A stretch of DNA of 64,000 nucleotides from Polytrichum commune (GCA_950295325.1 OX485805.1:45594758-45658757), one strand, 5' to 3'; shown: positions 48,449-60,280, numbered from the stretch's first letter. Translations and numbers: made by a program. The notes: a model not told the origin generated them from the letters alone.

Positions 48449-50617
48449 CGTCTCAGTATGTACATGCAAGTTAATAGATTCATACCTGGACAATCCCTAA
48501 TTTGTCTGGACTGTGAAAGTACTATCGTATACCTAGTTAATTCGTATCGATATTTTACCTATAGTCAGTCAAATTGCTGACACAACCTGTTTTTTCCACC
48601 ATTTTATTTCTTTATCAAAATTTCACGATGAGACAGAGGTTGCCCTGGTTGGTTGGAGTTACAAAGTGGACTTCTAATCAGTTTCCTTGGTGAGGATTTA
48701 CTATACTTGAATAAATTATTTTTTAGGTGAGTAGGGATACAACTTTTCCTTCTAGGGGTGCCTTCCAGAAACACTAAGATTTGGTTTTGGCAGATGGCCA
48801 CTTTAGCTGCTCAGGGCTACCTTCAAAGCAGATGACATCGTGCATAGGTGAGGGCATGTTTATGTACAGGCCATTTCGAATCTGAAAGACTGAAAGAAGG
48901 TTTTGCTGGCAACCTTCTCGGTAGCCTAGCTACTTTATGTCCATTTCATACTTCCATGATACCTTGTCTATGGTGTGACTTACACTTTTATCCTTGAATG
49001 CCATAACCCAGAAGTTTTTTAGTTCTTAATTCTTGGAAGCTGTAGTACATAGGCGGAGTTGGTTTATTTCCAGCATTTCTAAGCTGAGCACATAAAATCT
49101 CATTGTCGGGCCAGTTATATATATTCTATTCCTCGGTTGCCCCGTAAGTGTCACACTGCTACAAAGCTTCTCTAATGCTTTCAAAGCAAATGAGGAAGCA
49201 TAGGTTGGAGGCCTAAGGAGATGGTCTCAATGAATTCAAGTATGTCTTTCTACAGAGGTTGATACTTGTTGCTCTTGTTTTCCTTGTATAAATGAAAAAT
49301 CAGATGAAGGTGGGAAGGATGGTGAACTGGGCAGCCTGTGTTGGGAATAATGGAATGCTCTCAAAGATCAGCTGCATGTGCAGCGACGACACACAAAAGC
49401 TTATCGAATTTAAGTGATCTCTTTTCTTTGTGGAAGAAGAGCTGAAGTGTTTGCCTTCCAGTGTGCAGGGCAATACTGTCAGATCTTGTCCGGTGGACAT
49501 ACCAAATTATGCACTGATTGACAACAACTTGAGTGAAACTCTATTTCTGCTAAGGTATGTGGGCCTTATGTGTTCACTCTTCTTAATAAAACCTCTATAT
49601 TTGAGTGGTATATGACTTGTAATTAAGAATGACCCCAAAAAAAGGACACGTGGTACGATGAGATTGGAGTATGTGCTCAAAATGTAGACACCATTCATTG
49701 TTGGAGTATGTGCTCAAAATGTAGACACCATTCATTGTGGGAAGAGCCTATATGATCTCTTAAATAAGAGAATGGACCTCGTATTGTTTTTGCACCTCAA
49801 CTTTAATTGTGAAACTTGAAATGACAACGTGTGATTTGTAATTGCTAATCGGAGCGGATCAAATCCCATCTGACGGCCAAGAATTGTCTGTCAAGTTGGA
49901 ATTCCCTAATCAAGCAATGAGGTAGGGGTAGCAAAAGCTGTGTTTATTTGATGAACTGTGAAGAACTGGGCACACTTCAGCTAGAGACAACTATTTGGGA
50001 AGCCGGGCAGTCAGTTGGACGGTGGTAATGTGCAGCTAAATCCATGCTACAGCCAAGGCAAGCCACATTCTAAACATAATTCCTGTGTTTTACCTCAACG
50101 ATAAAATATGAGTTTCACCATAAATGTCTTCTGTCACGTTCAGATTTTTTACTTTTACTATTGCACCCACGTTTCCAAGGTTGCCTGGGCCGTGGAAGCC
50201 CAGGCCATGTGCCCAGCCCTTAAATTAGGGCCCTGCTCGGAGCAATTGGACGGCCACTTGGACAGCTTGATTTGGTTCTTGGACCACCCAACTTTACCTT
50301 CTACTTGCATAACTTATTGAATGGCTCTATTGACAGATCAGGATGCTCTGAGTTTAATATGTAAAGCTACATGGAGTGTGCAGTCAAGTTTGAATCTAAT
50401 TTGAGTGGCAACTAAGTATTTTAGGGAATGTGGGTCTTATGTGGTCACTCTCTTCAAATGGACACCTATATTTGAGTGGCAAGGTCTTAGAGTTAAGAAT
50501 ATGAGTGAACTATATGCTTAAAATAGAGGATGCTTGAACTAACCCTTATTTAGCATAAAGCATCCAAATTATATTAAAGATGGCTTTAGCAAACGCAATC
50601 ACATTGTCATAGATTTT
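48449..50617. other. Intergenic DNA with a short direct duplication
   Basis: Contains a dispersed-repeat fragment with a perfect short tandem duplication (TTGGAGTATGTGCTCAAAAT at about 49663 and 49700). It also has a C4A7GGACACG word at 49634. No gene signal is visible. Confidence 0.45.
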
Positions 50618-50890
50618 TTTTTTCCCCCCTTTTTCTTCATTGCAACTTGAATTCAGTAGGCAATTATTTTCACCACAAGAAGTAGCTTCTCAATGCCATC
50701 GTATAGGCCACTACATCACAGCAAAGCCAGTTCCTTATAGACTTAATCTGGCTTGTCACAACCTGTCCGTTCCCATTTCAAGCATGTGGGCCCAAAATCG
50801 TCCTTGCTAACCCTATGAATCGAACCCATGTGGCTTCATTAGTCTGCAAGCGAATTACTCACCACTTACTAACTTCAGTGCTATTTGCAA
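50618..50890 (-). mobile_element. tRNA-derived SINE (second family)
   Basis: Read on the minus strand it begins TTAGTAAGTGGTGAGTAATT (A-box-like GTGGTGAGTAATTCG), followed about 30 nt later by a near-perfect pol III B box GGGTTCGATTC (50816-50826 region). It ends at a G-rich/A-rich tail (50618-50640). The box spacing fits a tRNA head. It is not a functional tRNA, because the acceptor and anticodon stems do not form. Confidence 0.6.
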
Positions 50891-51011
50891 TCTCATGTGC
50901 CATGTTTCAATAAATCTAGCTAACTAGATTTTCAAATTAGCCTTTGTCGACCTTCAGTAGTCATTGACATCTCCTATCAATGCCCAACCTTACAACAATG
51001 TTTATGGTATT

Positions 51012-51530
51012 TATTGTCACTTATTATTTGGATTATGCAACGCAATAAGTTCTTATTCAACATATCAGTAACATGTTACATTCTCAGTAAAAAGTTGTAA
51101 CATTGCGTAACTTCGAATAGTAAGTGACACAAAAGGCTATAAACAGTATACACAAAAAATTGTATTTAGTGTCACTTACTATTTGGAATTGTACAATGCT
51201 ATAAATATTTATGAGATACCTCTTTTTTGCCAACCAAGGTCGAATTGGTTGTTTGGTAGTTATAGAACATTAACATCTTCACTTGGTTAAAATATATAGT
51301 AATAGCAAAAAATACCATGCTCTATCTCCAAATAGTAAGTGACACTAAATACATTATTAATGCAGCCACATTTACTATTTGGAGTTACATATTGCTGTAT
51401 CCTTTTACTATTAATTTTAGTTTTTACCAAGATGCCAATGTTCTATAATGACCAAATAACCTTTGTTGGTAAAAGATGAGATATACAATGAATAATTACA
51501 AATAGTAGGTGACACTAAATGCAATATTTG
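51012..51530. mobile_element. Cluster of three adjacent MITEs of one family
   Basis: Three end-to-end elements (about 51012-51145, 51165-51362, 51365-51527) each start with (T)GTCACTTA.TATTTGGA or a variant and end in its inverse (TAGTAAGTGACAC or TAGTAGGTGACACTAAAT). The middle one has TIRs TTTAGTGTCACTTACTATTT at both ends. Two share an internal TTATAGAACATTAACATCTT-like block, inverted in the third. Related stretches are at 30570-30960 and 40200. Confidence 0.7.
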
Positions 51531-51995
51531 ATGTGATTGCCTCTATCTCATCAACAGTCGTAGGTTCAATAATCTACAGTCAAAAAGATATATGTAAATG
51601 TTGAAAGAGAAAGGGAATCTTCACTTTGACTTTGCATCTCATCTCATCTCTAATCTTGAAACTTTGAAATGATAATCTTTGTGTTTTGCAATTGCTAATT
51701 GGATGAGAAAATTCTTGATCCGATCCAATGGCCACAATTGTGTGTGGGGTTTAGAAGTGGGGCATTCATGCCCTCAATCAGGCCACATACGTATATATGC
51801 CTTGGTGCTCATAACATGTTCTTATAAGTTTGATATGATTGGTGGATAACATATAGAGTCTGGGTAAACTAGGAATAAGGATTTGTATGTATAGGGGAAT
51901 ATTCTTAAATACATGTATGCAATCAATTTAAGGCCAAGTGTAGAGGAAGTGTATAGATACATTTGAGTATTAGCATGTCCATTATGTACCATTAA

Positions 51996-52690
51996 GGGTG
52001 AGTTTCCATGTAGATCCCTCGTCCATTGAATCTAGATAATAGTGAGTTTGAGATATTCTCATGTGGATAAACATAATCTGTCAATTGACCACATTTTGGT
52101 GGTCTTCTAGAATGTGGAGGACCCTGGACATGGGCCGCCATACTTCCATGCGCCTACTAAAGCACTTCTTAACTTTGCCGGTCACTAAAGGATTGGAAGA
52201 CCAATGGTCTACAACTCCATTATCGGCAACATTGAGGAGGAGGTTAGTAGATAAGCTTGGATTTGAGAAGAAGAAAGTAGCTACACTAAATATGATATTT
52301 AGTGTCATATGGTATGTTATGTCACTATGGTAACTTTTTGGATGACGCTTCTTATGAAGGAGTGAACAAAAATTGTCATGGATGATTGAAATTTGGATGA
52401 AAAATTATTTGGCAAGTGACAATAATTGCAACATTGTATATCCTTAATCCCCCAACAAATCTCCAAGGAATGACAAATAATGTTGGGTTAACATTTAGCG
52501 TTGGTGACTCTATGCTGTGGTTTACTATTAGTATTGAGCAAAACAATTAGAATTGGTGACACTAAATAACATATTTACTTTAGTTGGCACATACAAACCC
52601 TACCCCACCAAATTCAATCTACATTTGGACGACTTTGTCCTTATTTCCACTAGAACATGGTGGGTGAGCATCGTACATGGAAACTCACCC
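51996..52690. mobile_element. Harbinger-like MITE (TAA target duplication), host of a nested element
   Basis: The left end GGGTGAGTTTCCATGTA and the right end TACATGGAAACTCACCC are a perfect 17-bp TIR. They are flanked by TAA on both sides (51993-51995, 52691-52693). Another DNA element (52283-52581) sits inside. The foldback at 34686-34788 shares its TIR sequence. Confidence 0.75.
52283..52581. mobile_element. MITE derived from the Tc1-like family, nested in a Harbinger-like MITE
   Basis: The left end CACTAAATATGATATTTAG continues TGTCATATGG. The right end, reverse-complemented, reads AAAGTAAATATGTTATTTAG and then TGTCACCAATT. TA flanks both sides. About the first 80 bp (ATGTCACTATGGTAACTTTT) and the last 90 bp (ATTAGTATTGAGCAA, AGAATTGG.GACACTAAAT) match the Tc1-like element at 12101-13752. 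It is a deletion derivative that keeps only the ends. Confidence 0.75.
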
Positions 52691-52693
52691 TAA

Positions 52694-53190
52694 TTGGTGA
52701 TACTATTTATGTTTAATGGTAAAAGGACTACCTATCCAGTGTGCAGGGAGATTTTTGGGCATAACCATGGAAAATCCTAGTGTTTTGAACACTGACATCA
52801 TCGATATGTGTTAAGGGTTTTGTATTACTTTTGTGGGTTGACTGATATAGAAACCTTGGCTATTCCAAGTCCAACTGGTTACATGTGAATCTTTCAATTT
52901 TATTTCTTCCTTCATTTTGAAGTATATTCTATAGATTCCCTCAAAATGATGGGTAATCCTCTTGGAGTTTTGAACTTCAACCCGTTATTTCTCAAACTTA
53001 ACCGGTTCATCTGTAACTAACTGCCGGTTCTCCCTGAGCCCTGGCTTGCACAGAATCATAGAAATTCCCTGTTTTCTGTGCACAATTTGACCCTACAGTT
53101 GGTTCTTCAGAAGGTACCAAACCGTTACTACTTATGGCACATGCTTTATTTATTTATTAATTTTTTTTCTAAAATGTGGTTTTTTCTAGA
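52694..53190. repeat. AACCGGTT-family dispersed repeat copy
   Basis: 52740-53040 aligns with 57055-57285 and 29020-29200. Shared words are GGAGATTTTTGGGC, AATCCTAGTGTTT, CAAGTCCAAC.GGTTACATG, TATTC.ATA.ATTCC, and ACCGGTTCAT.TGTAACTAAC ending in GCCGGTTCTCCC. It is not coding. Confidence 0.6.
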
Positions 53191-53849
53191 CTCAAGAACT
53201 AGCTTGGCGTCTACAAGCACCTAACACAAGTCTTTCTTTGAATTGGACCATCAAGTTGACATTAGCCTCCATCTCACAGAGGCTACTGCACTTTGCTACT
53301 CCAGGATATTTCCAGGGTTGACACTCCATGTGACTCATGGGAACCACGTGTGCCAAGGGTACAAATTGTTTTGGGGGTATTATCCAGGTAGCAAGCAATT
53401 ACATGACCCATTTCATTCGGTGGTTTTTTAACTGTGCAAATTTTGTAGTACCTTTCAATCACTTTGAAAGGCTGGGGCGAGTCATTTTCGCGTAGGATAA
53501 ATCGACAAGCGTGCTGTTGTGCCTTATAATTAGATTCTTGTTGCTTGTCCGATCGAGCAAAGACCATCTCAAAAGGTAGATCTAATAATTCATTGCAATG
53601 TTGTTTAGCCTCAAAACAATTACAGAACCCTACAACACGAAACATACGTACAGAAAATAGACATACATTCAAGAGCAACAAAAAATGCTTTTATTACAAA
53701 ATCATAGATCGATGATATATGGTATATACACCATGGTTTGCATACAGTATTTCTTACCAGTCTGAAGGTATCTTCAGTGTATTTGCCTCCTCCTCCTCCA
53801 CCGTTCCACCGTCACCGTTGCATCCACCTTCGTTCCATCCACCACCTCC

Positions 53850-54450
53850 ACATTCTTCACGGTCCATGGCCAACCGTCTTTGGGTTTACTGGATCACCGG
53901 GTTTTAGATTGTGAACATTTGTCTCCTTTGGAACTGCTTGTTTCGTGTCACCTGCTGCTGCTGCAGGTTTGTACGTGGTCCTCGTGAACTTTGTTTGGGC
54001 TATCTGTACCGAGTTCATGGTACCCAATGCCATCTTCCACAGTCGTCTTTGGGTCTGAAGCTTCATCGTCAGATTTCTGGTTGTGATGAGCGGCTGCCAC
54101 TTCTGGAGCTGCTTTCTTTCTTCTTCTTGTCACCTGCTACGGTTACAGGTTTCTGGTTGCCACCTGTATGTGTTGGAAGAACCGCCTGTGCCAGATGTAA
54201 GGTACACAATGTCATCTTCAACTTTCTTTGGCGTTGATGCTTCGCCGTGTTTTTGGTTGTGAAGTGCCATTGGGTTGAGCTTGTGGAACCGTATGGTACA
54301 GTACTACTATGTCATCTTCAACTGTCTTTGGCTTTGATGCTTCACCAGGTTTTTGGTTGTGAAGTGCCACTGGGTCGAGTTTGTGGAACCGGGTTTGATT
54401 TGGAACAGTCTTATGAGTCCTTTGGATTTGCAGTTGTACTAGTCATCACC
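53850..54450 (-). repeat. Decayed tandem repeat that was once protein-coding
   Basis: On the minus strand, four units read in varying frames: HNQKPGEASKPKTVEDD (near 54360), HNQKHGEASTPKKVEDD (near 54265), HNQKSDDEASDPKTTVED (near 54090) and HNLKPGDPVNPKTVGHG (near 53915). Spacing is about 97, 175 and 175 bp. A V-T-R-basic stretch recurs between units. Amino-acid similarity across frame shifts suggests a former repeat protein. I do not recognise the family. Stops and frameshifts break it now. Confidence 0.45.
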
Positions 54451-54499
54451 GTCTCCTGCATACAATTTTTCCCAGAATTTAAGTAGGAGTTCCACACAA

Positions 54500-54800
54500 G
54501 CATGTCTTAGCAATACTTCCCTCTTAAGAGGTTGAATCTTAAGCTGGCGCAAACATACCATTCCGAATCTTAGGAGTTAGAGACAAGCATAATATTCTTG
54601 CATATTAAGACCCTGCAGCTTAAGAGACAAACATTCTTTCAAGTGGGAGTTAGACACTAGCATGTATCCTTTCGTATCTTTGCAATCCTTCCATCTCAAG
54701 ACCTTGAATCTTAAGGCACAAACATATCCTTTCGAGGAGGACTTAATCACAAGCATATACTTACATTTCAAGATCTTGCAACTTCGAGACATATCCTTGC
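54500..54800. repeat. Degenerate tandem repeat, about 95-bp units
   Basis: Recurring words are TTGAATCTTAAG, AACATA.C.TTTCG, GGAGTTAGACAC or GGAGTTAGAGAC followed by AAGCAT, and AAGA.CTTG.A.CTTA.GAGACA. It lies just right of the decayed coding repeat. Function unknown. Confidence 0.5.
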
Positions 54801-54996
54801 AACTCCAAAGGTAGAATTAATGCTTGTTATCCTTCTGAACTACCTTCTGGTAACAGAAACATATATCTATATGCACAGGGGCCCTGAAGTTCATCACGTT
54901 TATCATGGGTGAGGACCCGCATGAATAGAAATTCATTGAAATAGCATTTGGTTGAGGGCCTGGTGAGATATGACTTCACACTACACTTGAGGATTT

Positions 54997-55527
54997 GTGA
55001 CCACACTACATGATTTGGGAGGTGTGTTGGGATGGCCTTCGGACACTTCCCACAATTTCATAGTCACATCTCTTGGCTCGTGTGTGAAGTGGCCCTTAAT
55101 TTCGATCAAAATGAAACCAATAGTGCCATGGCATGTGCCTCGGTTTGGAGTTTGGAGGGATGAGCGATTTTGGCAGACTCTAGACATTGGTAATATGTTC
55201 GAGCCCACTTTTGGCTTCAAAAATTCACAGTATTCTCAATTTAAGGAATACAATTATCGTAAAATTCGCAATCCTCCTCATTTCTATCTTCCTACACGGG
55301 AGAAATTTGCACTACCTTATACTTCTCTAGATCTAGCAGAGAATCTCTCAAGTGATCGGTTATGGGTGCCTCTACTCTATGCCCAAAAATCTCCCGGAGA
55401 CGAACTCATGGCACACAACCAAAGGGTCAAAAAAAAGGAAGAAAAATTCGTGTGCAGACAAACAATGACAAGTGATACGTTAGAGCAGGCTAGCAACCCA
55501 CATGTGGCCCACATTATATTAGGATAG
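54997..55527 (+). CDS. Orphan open frame, about 176 codons, no recognisable domain
   Basis: The longest uninterrupted plus-strand frame outside the recognised genes. It starts at GTG, or internally at Met (KMKPIVPW). It is rich in aromatic and charged residues (WHVPRFGVWRDERFWQTLDIG, FKEYNYRKIRNPPHFYLP). No signal peptide, no membrane segment and no known motif is seen. A run this long without a stop is unusual in this AT-rich DNA, so it may be a relic exon or a young gene. A chance frame is not excluded. Confidence 0.25.
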   Translation: MTTLHDLGGVLGWPSDTSHNFIVTSLGSCVKWPLISIKMKPIVPWHVPRFGVWRDERFWQTLDIGNMFEPTFGFKNSQYSQFKEYNYRKIRNPPHFYLPTREKFALPYTSLDLAENLSSDRLWVPLLYAQKSPGDELMAHNQRVKKKEEKFVCRQTMTSDTLEQASNPHVAHIILG

Positions 55528-56042
55528 GCGATATCAACAAATACACTCTAAACTCCATAATATCATGCTTGTGGCAACCAAAGTGCATGTGATATCAAGG
55601 AGTTCTATAGTGTTAGCATGGATGCATGATAAAATAGAATCAGTGTAGCATGTGACATTATGGAATAACACAGAGCCAACATTGTAATAATGACAATAAT
55701 CACAAAAATGACAATGTGAAGCGCGCGAGTGTGTGGTTTGAATTCTTTGCTAGTGTATTTTAATGTCAAAATCCATGATACATGGGAAGGAAACTTGACA
55801 ACAAGAAGTGAGCTTTAAACTTAGAACATCCGTTCCCTAGGGTTTTAGGATATAAGAGAAGGAGTGACATCAAGGAGCTTGATGTTATGGATTTTAGAGT
55901 GTATGTAGCTCAATTCAATGCTTTCGTATTCTGTATGGCTAGGGGGAATGATCCTGGACTAGGACCTTCTCAACAAAGGCAAGTTAAGAGACCCGCTTGT
56001 GGGGATGGGACATAGCACGACAATGAATGGGGAGAACCGACC

Positions 56043-56379
56043 ACTACACTCAATATGATATTTAGTGTTTGATTAGATTTAGTGTTATTACCACCCTATC
56101 TTGCTCAACACTAATATTCAATTCTTTGATAATTAGTGCTAGACATAAAATGCACCACCACCTTCCCTACCACCACCTCACCTCTCCTTTCATCATTGTT
56201 AATTTTTTTTCATATCCTTACTAACACTAAATTCGTGCATGCAACTTCCACATATTACCATAGTTGATATTTAGTGTTTGAGTTTACATTTAATATTACT
56301 TATTTTCATAGAGTTAGTGATATTTAGTGTAAGCGTTTGTATTTAGTGTATCAAACACTAAATATCATATTTAGTGTAG
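56043..56379. mobile_element. MITE with 30-bp TIRs of the ACTAAATAT type
   Basis: 56043-56072 and the reverse complement of 56350-56379 agree at 29 of 30 bases (CTACACTAAATATGATATTT and so on, with one C/A difference). The first half of the TIR is itself nearly palindromic (ACTAAATAT.ATATTTAGT) and is shared with the Tc1-derived element at 52283. The interior is different, without a coding frame. Confidence 0.75.
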
Positions 56380-56388
56380 TTAAAGATG

Positions 56389-56575
56389 AACCGATTGATT
56401 TTGAGAAATAACTGGTGGAAGTTGAAGGCTTCAGGAAAATTACCCACATGAACCGGTTGATTTTGAGAATGAACCGGTGGAAGTTGAAGACTTCAGGAAA
56501 AATACCAACATGAACTGGTTACTTTTGAGAATTAACCGGTGGAAGTTGAAGACTTCATAAAATTAACCATCAATT
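56389..56575. repeat. Minisatellite, 3 x about 61 bp, AACCGGT-rich
   Basis: Three units each contain GAAC.GGTT.A.TTTTGAGAA, AACCGGTGGAAGTTGAAG and CTTCAGGAAAA or a variant. It belongs to the AACCGGTT repeat family, here expanded in tandem. Confidence 0.75.
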
Positions 56576-56826
56576 TAGAGAAATGTATGGTATATACCCA
56601 CATTCAATAAAGTGAAACCGAAAGATCACAACATGTAACCGATTGGACTTGGAAACACTAGGATTTCGACCACTTATGCCCAAAACTCTTCCCGGGCACT
56701 GCGGCACAGCTGCTCATATAACCGGTGGTTGCAATTATGGACTGGATATGCTGCAATTATATGGTTTTTGGATACCTGGGTCCACTATCGAAACTTGGTT
56801 CATTGACACATACTACATGTGCCTTT

Positions 56827-57391
56827 GGGCCGGTTCACATGGGGTCCGAAGTCCGAAGTCCCACTCATGTCACCAAGCCCCAACATGGAGGCAAAGTCCC
56901 AACTTTTGAGTCTTAAAATAATCATTAAAGTATGATTTATAACCTTTGAAGTTGGATCTTGATTAGTTTATGCACAGAAATCTCAGGGCTTGTGTTGAGA
57001 GTTGGGTCTAACTTTTTGCTTGACCTAACTCTCAACACAAGTCCCAAGCAGTGATTGAGGAGATTTTTGGGCGTAATCGGTTAAGATCCTAGTGTTTGCA
57101 AGTCCAACCGGTTACATGTTGACATCCTTTGGTTTTTCTCTATTAATTTGAGGTATATTCCATAAATTCCTCTAAAGTGATCGGTGATTCTCTTGAAATT
57201 TTGAGCTTTGACCGGTTATTTTTGAAAGTCAACCAGTTCATTTGTAACTAACTGCCGGTTCTCCCCAATCATAGGTCCCAAGCCTCACCTCCAAAAAGCA
57301 CTATCATGTAAGCTTCCGTGTCATACTTGGGACGTAAGATTGCACGGATTAATCTCAAGTGACTTGGGACTTAGGATTTGTGAACTAGCCC
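56827..57391. mobile_element. Harbinger-like foldback element, GGGCCGGTTCACA ends
   Basis: The left end GGGCCGGTTCACATGGGG and the right end (reverse complement GGGCTAGTTCACAAATCC) resemble the ends of 42318-43024. The interior contains a near-perfect hairpin (56987-57008 paired with 57022-57043, GTGTTGAGAGTT.GGTC) and an AACCGGTT-family segment (57055-57285). The flanking trinucleotides (TTT, TTA) do not match exactly, so the boundaries are tentative. Confidence 0.5.
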
Positions 57392-58276
57392 TTAAACTCG
57401 TATTTAGGTAATTTCAGACTTCTGATGAGTTTGGAAATAAGCAAGCAATTTTTGGAAATATGAACACTTGTGCTTGAAGTGTTGATGATTGTACTCGCCA
57501 CGTAACCATTATGTAGGTGATTGTATATGAGAAGACAAGGACATGATATGTGCACATTGCAAACATTTGGCATCATGGTGGAGATATTGAAGTGGATGTG
57601 CAGTACATTAGTCTAGAATTGGCCAAAAAGTCCAATCCAATTTATCTAACTACTAGTTTTTATGGGGTCCTTTGTCTTGTGTGGCTACACGGATGTGTGA
57701 AATTAGATTTGCTCCACACTAATTTATCAACATTCTACACTATTTTGCATATTTATTACCTTAGTGACAAAGTACAAGAATTATGTTCTTTGTGGTTGCT
57801 ACACCGATGAATTAATGGATTTATAGTTTTTGTGATAGGTAATTTGCATGGATAAGGAGGTAACATATTCGGGAAGGCAACCTAATTACACGTGTTACTG
57901 TAGGTTGGGGTGTTAAAATGGACTTTTAAGTTTTCATAGGGGGTGCACCTAGTGTAAAATGTTGTACATACGAGCGATGCCTAACATATTTTTTGGAGTA
58001 ATTATTATTTTTGGCCTACATTATGAGGACTCTTCAATTATGTAATATTGGAATTCAAATCTTTTGATGGGATGGAATCTTAATTGTAGATTTTTGGAGC
58101 ATTCATATGCATAACCATATATTCATCTTAACAAATTAAGAAATTGTAAGTAGGACTAGAAGTAATAGAGACATTTTTCAAAGTTCCAACACAAATTCAC
58201 CCAACCCCTCCCCCATATCTTGCCATTGCCACATCACCAACTTGGGACTTGCCACTTTTTCAAGGTTGTTGCCTCA

Positions 58277-58465
58277 AAAACACCGATACCCACCACCCAG
58301 AACGTGCGTTGTGTGACTCTTAAGTTTTCGACCCCTATTTTGCGTCTGTAACCCACCATCTAGAACTTGCATTGTGTGAATTTTTGACCCCTCTCTTGCA
58401 TCCGACACCCACCACCCTTGTGTTGTGCGACTCTTGAGTTCTTTGATGCCTCTCATGCATGTCCT
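58277..58465. repeat. Minisatellite, 3 x about 60-70 bp
   Basis: Units share ACCCACCA.C.AGAAC.TGC, TTGTGTGACTCTT or a variant, TT.GACCCCTCT and TTGC.TC. No coding function is seen. Confidence 0.65.
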
Positions 58466-60280
58466 TGTGCGTCTCCTTGCTTGTAATGGGGCTCCTACAC
58501 CCCTCTAAGCTTGCCCCCACACACCCTTGTTTGCTGCACAACACATGAAAGAGAGGAGATCGAAATGAGGTTCTAGGAATTGTCTTTCACACTTCCCTAA
58601 AGGTTGCCTTAAACGAATGAAAAATGAATTTCCATGAATAAAATCTACCTCATTTGTTAGAATCACAGGAAAAAGATTATTCTCATAAGGCAAAGATCAT
58701 AAGGTCTCCCTAAGGTCTAGACACAATTTGGCCTTTGTTGGTAATTTGCAAAATATTATCTCAACCAACTTTTGATTTTTCTCTTGGGATATTTGCACAC
58801 GTATGTTACTTGTAATATTTTCTTTAAAAATCCTAACAACTAGTAGGTTAAGTTTTTTTTAACATGAGTATTTGGTATAGGTGCCATCATTTGTTAATTG
58901 TATTTTATTACATATTTTTTACTTTTGAATTTTTTTTGCCATTGTAGTTGGATTTTTGCTATGACTTAAAAGAACCAAACCTAGGGTACAAACTCTCAAA
59001 GAATGCTTAATTAGTGTCTTTTATAGGCCTTTGTCACATTACATTTCATTAATAGGATGACATGGTTGCTATTGCACTTTAAAACATAACTGACATGTCT
59101 TTCACTCCTCTTTCTCTCAAGGGTTCCTCTCAGGACCTCAATATAAATATTTCATTTCATCTTGTCTTTTGGCTATGGTATGTAAGTATCTATTTTATAA
59201 TTCTAAAGTGTAACCATAGTCTTTGGTAATTATGATCTTTTGAGCGTAACAATTGCCTTTGTAACCATTGGCCAATGCATCTTCAAATCACAACAAGTTT
59301 CTTCATTGATTGGTCAAGGTAAATTCCAGTGCAAGACAAATTGTTTATTCATAATTTCCAAGATTTAATTATTGCTCACGACTTTGCAATTTACAACCAA
59401 GATCAAGGTCAAGCTACAGTCTTGGCTACCCTACACAACCCACATCACCAATAAAAACCAATATAACACAATCATTTGTTATCTTTACAACCACACAACC
59501 ACACAACCAGACAAAACTATTTCTCATGATCCTTCTTAGTTGATAAAGGGATCTAAACCACTCACCAGACACATACACATAAGACTATAGTTCTCATATC
59601 AACTATATCATAATGTTATTTAGAGGTCCCATCTTGCCTTTTACCTTCCACATGTTTCAACAATTGTCAGGTGACCTCTCACACTGTAAGTTAAACCCTT
59701 GACCTTCTATTTCCTTAACACATTACACCTTTGCCTATCACAAGTTTGAACCTTTTTTTGCTCAAAATCAACAATGGTCTTTGCTTTCCGTGTTCATTCG
59801 ATCAACTCCTTACTAACTCCATCCTAGTCATTTAAATCCTCTTTCCTTGAGTGTTTGTAGTTGTAGTTTGACACGTTTCTTCATAGTGAGGCCTTCCTCA
59901 ACTAATGGTTTTACATGGGTTCTCTTCCACTTTTTGTGGATTTATTTATTGTTATGAGCAACCTCTATTCATTCACATATTACTTCACTCAACCACCCTT
60001 GGGCTAATTGTTTTACTCTTGTGGTAAAAATCTACTTATATTCTGACACTTCAAATATCATTGTATATTGTCAATCTTGAGACATAATTCTCTCACATAG
60101 ATCACTCAATCTCTCTCAATTGGAACACTTAGGAGTTTACAACTAATTGCTGTAGACAATCGTTGTAAACTATGTTCAATAGTTAGGATGCGAAATATAC
60201 CAAACTTTGTCTCAATAAATCACATGGATTTCATCTAGATTTAAATCACCCATGACATTACTTGTAAACTTATTCATAAG

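Noticed and set aside
50790-50890. Possible tRNA gene (B-box GGGTTCGATTC)
   Set aside because: No acceptor or anticodon stem can be formed around it. The tail and length fit a tRNA-derived SINE.
53283-53681. 132-codon minus-strand frame beside the decayed coding repeat
   Set aside because: No recognisable motif and no continuity with the repeat units. Kept out of the gene list, although it could be part of the same dead gene.
59485-59512. Short CACAACCA repeats as a CRISPR-like or regulatory array
   Set aside because: Only three 8-bp direct copies without spacers, in a plant nuclear context. A simple microsatellite.
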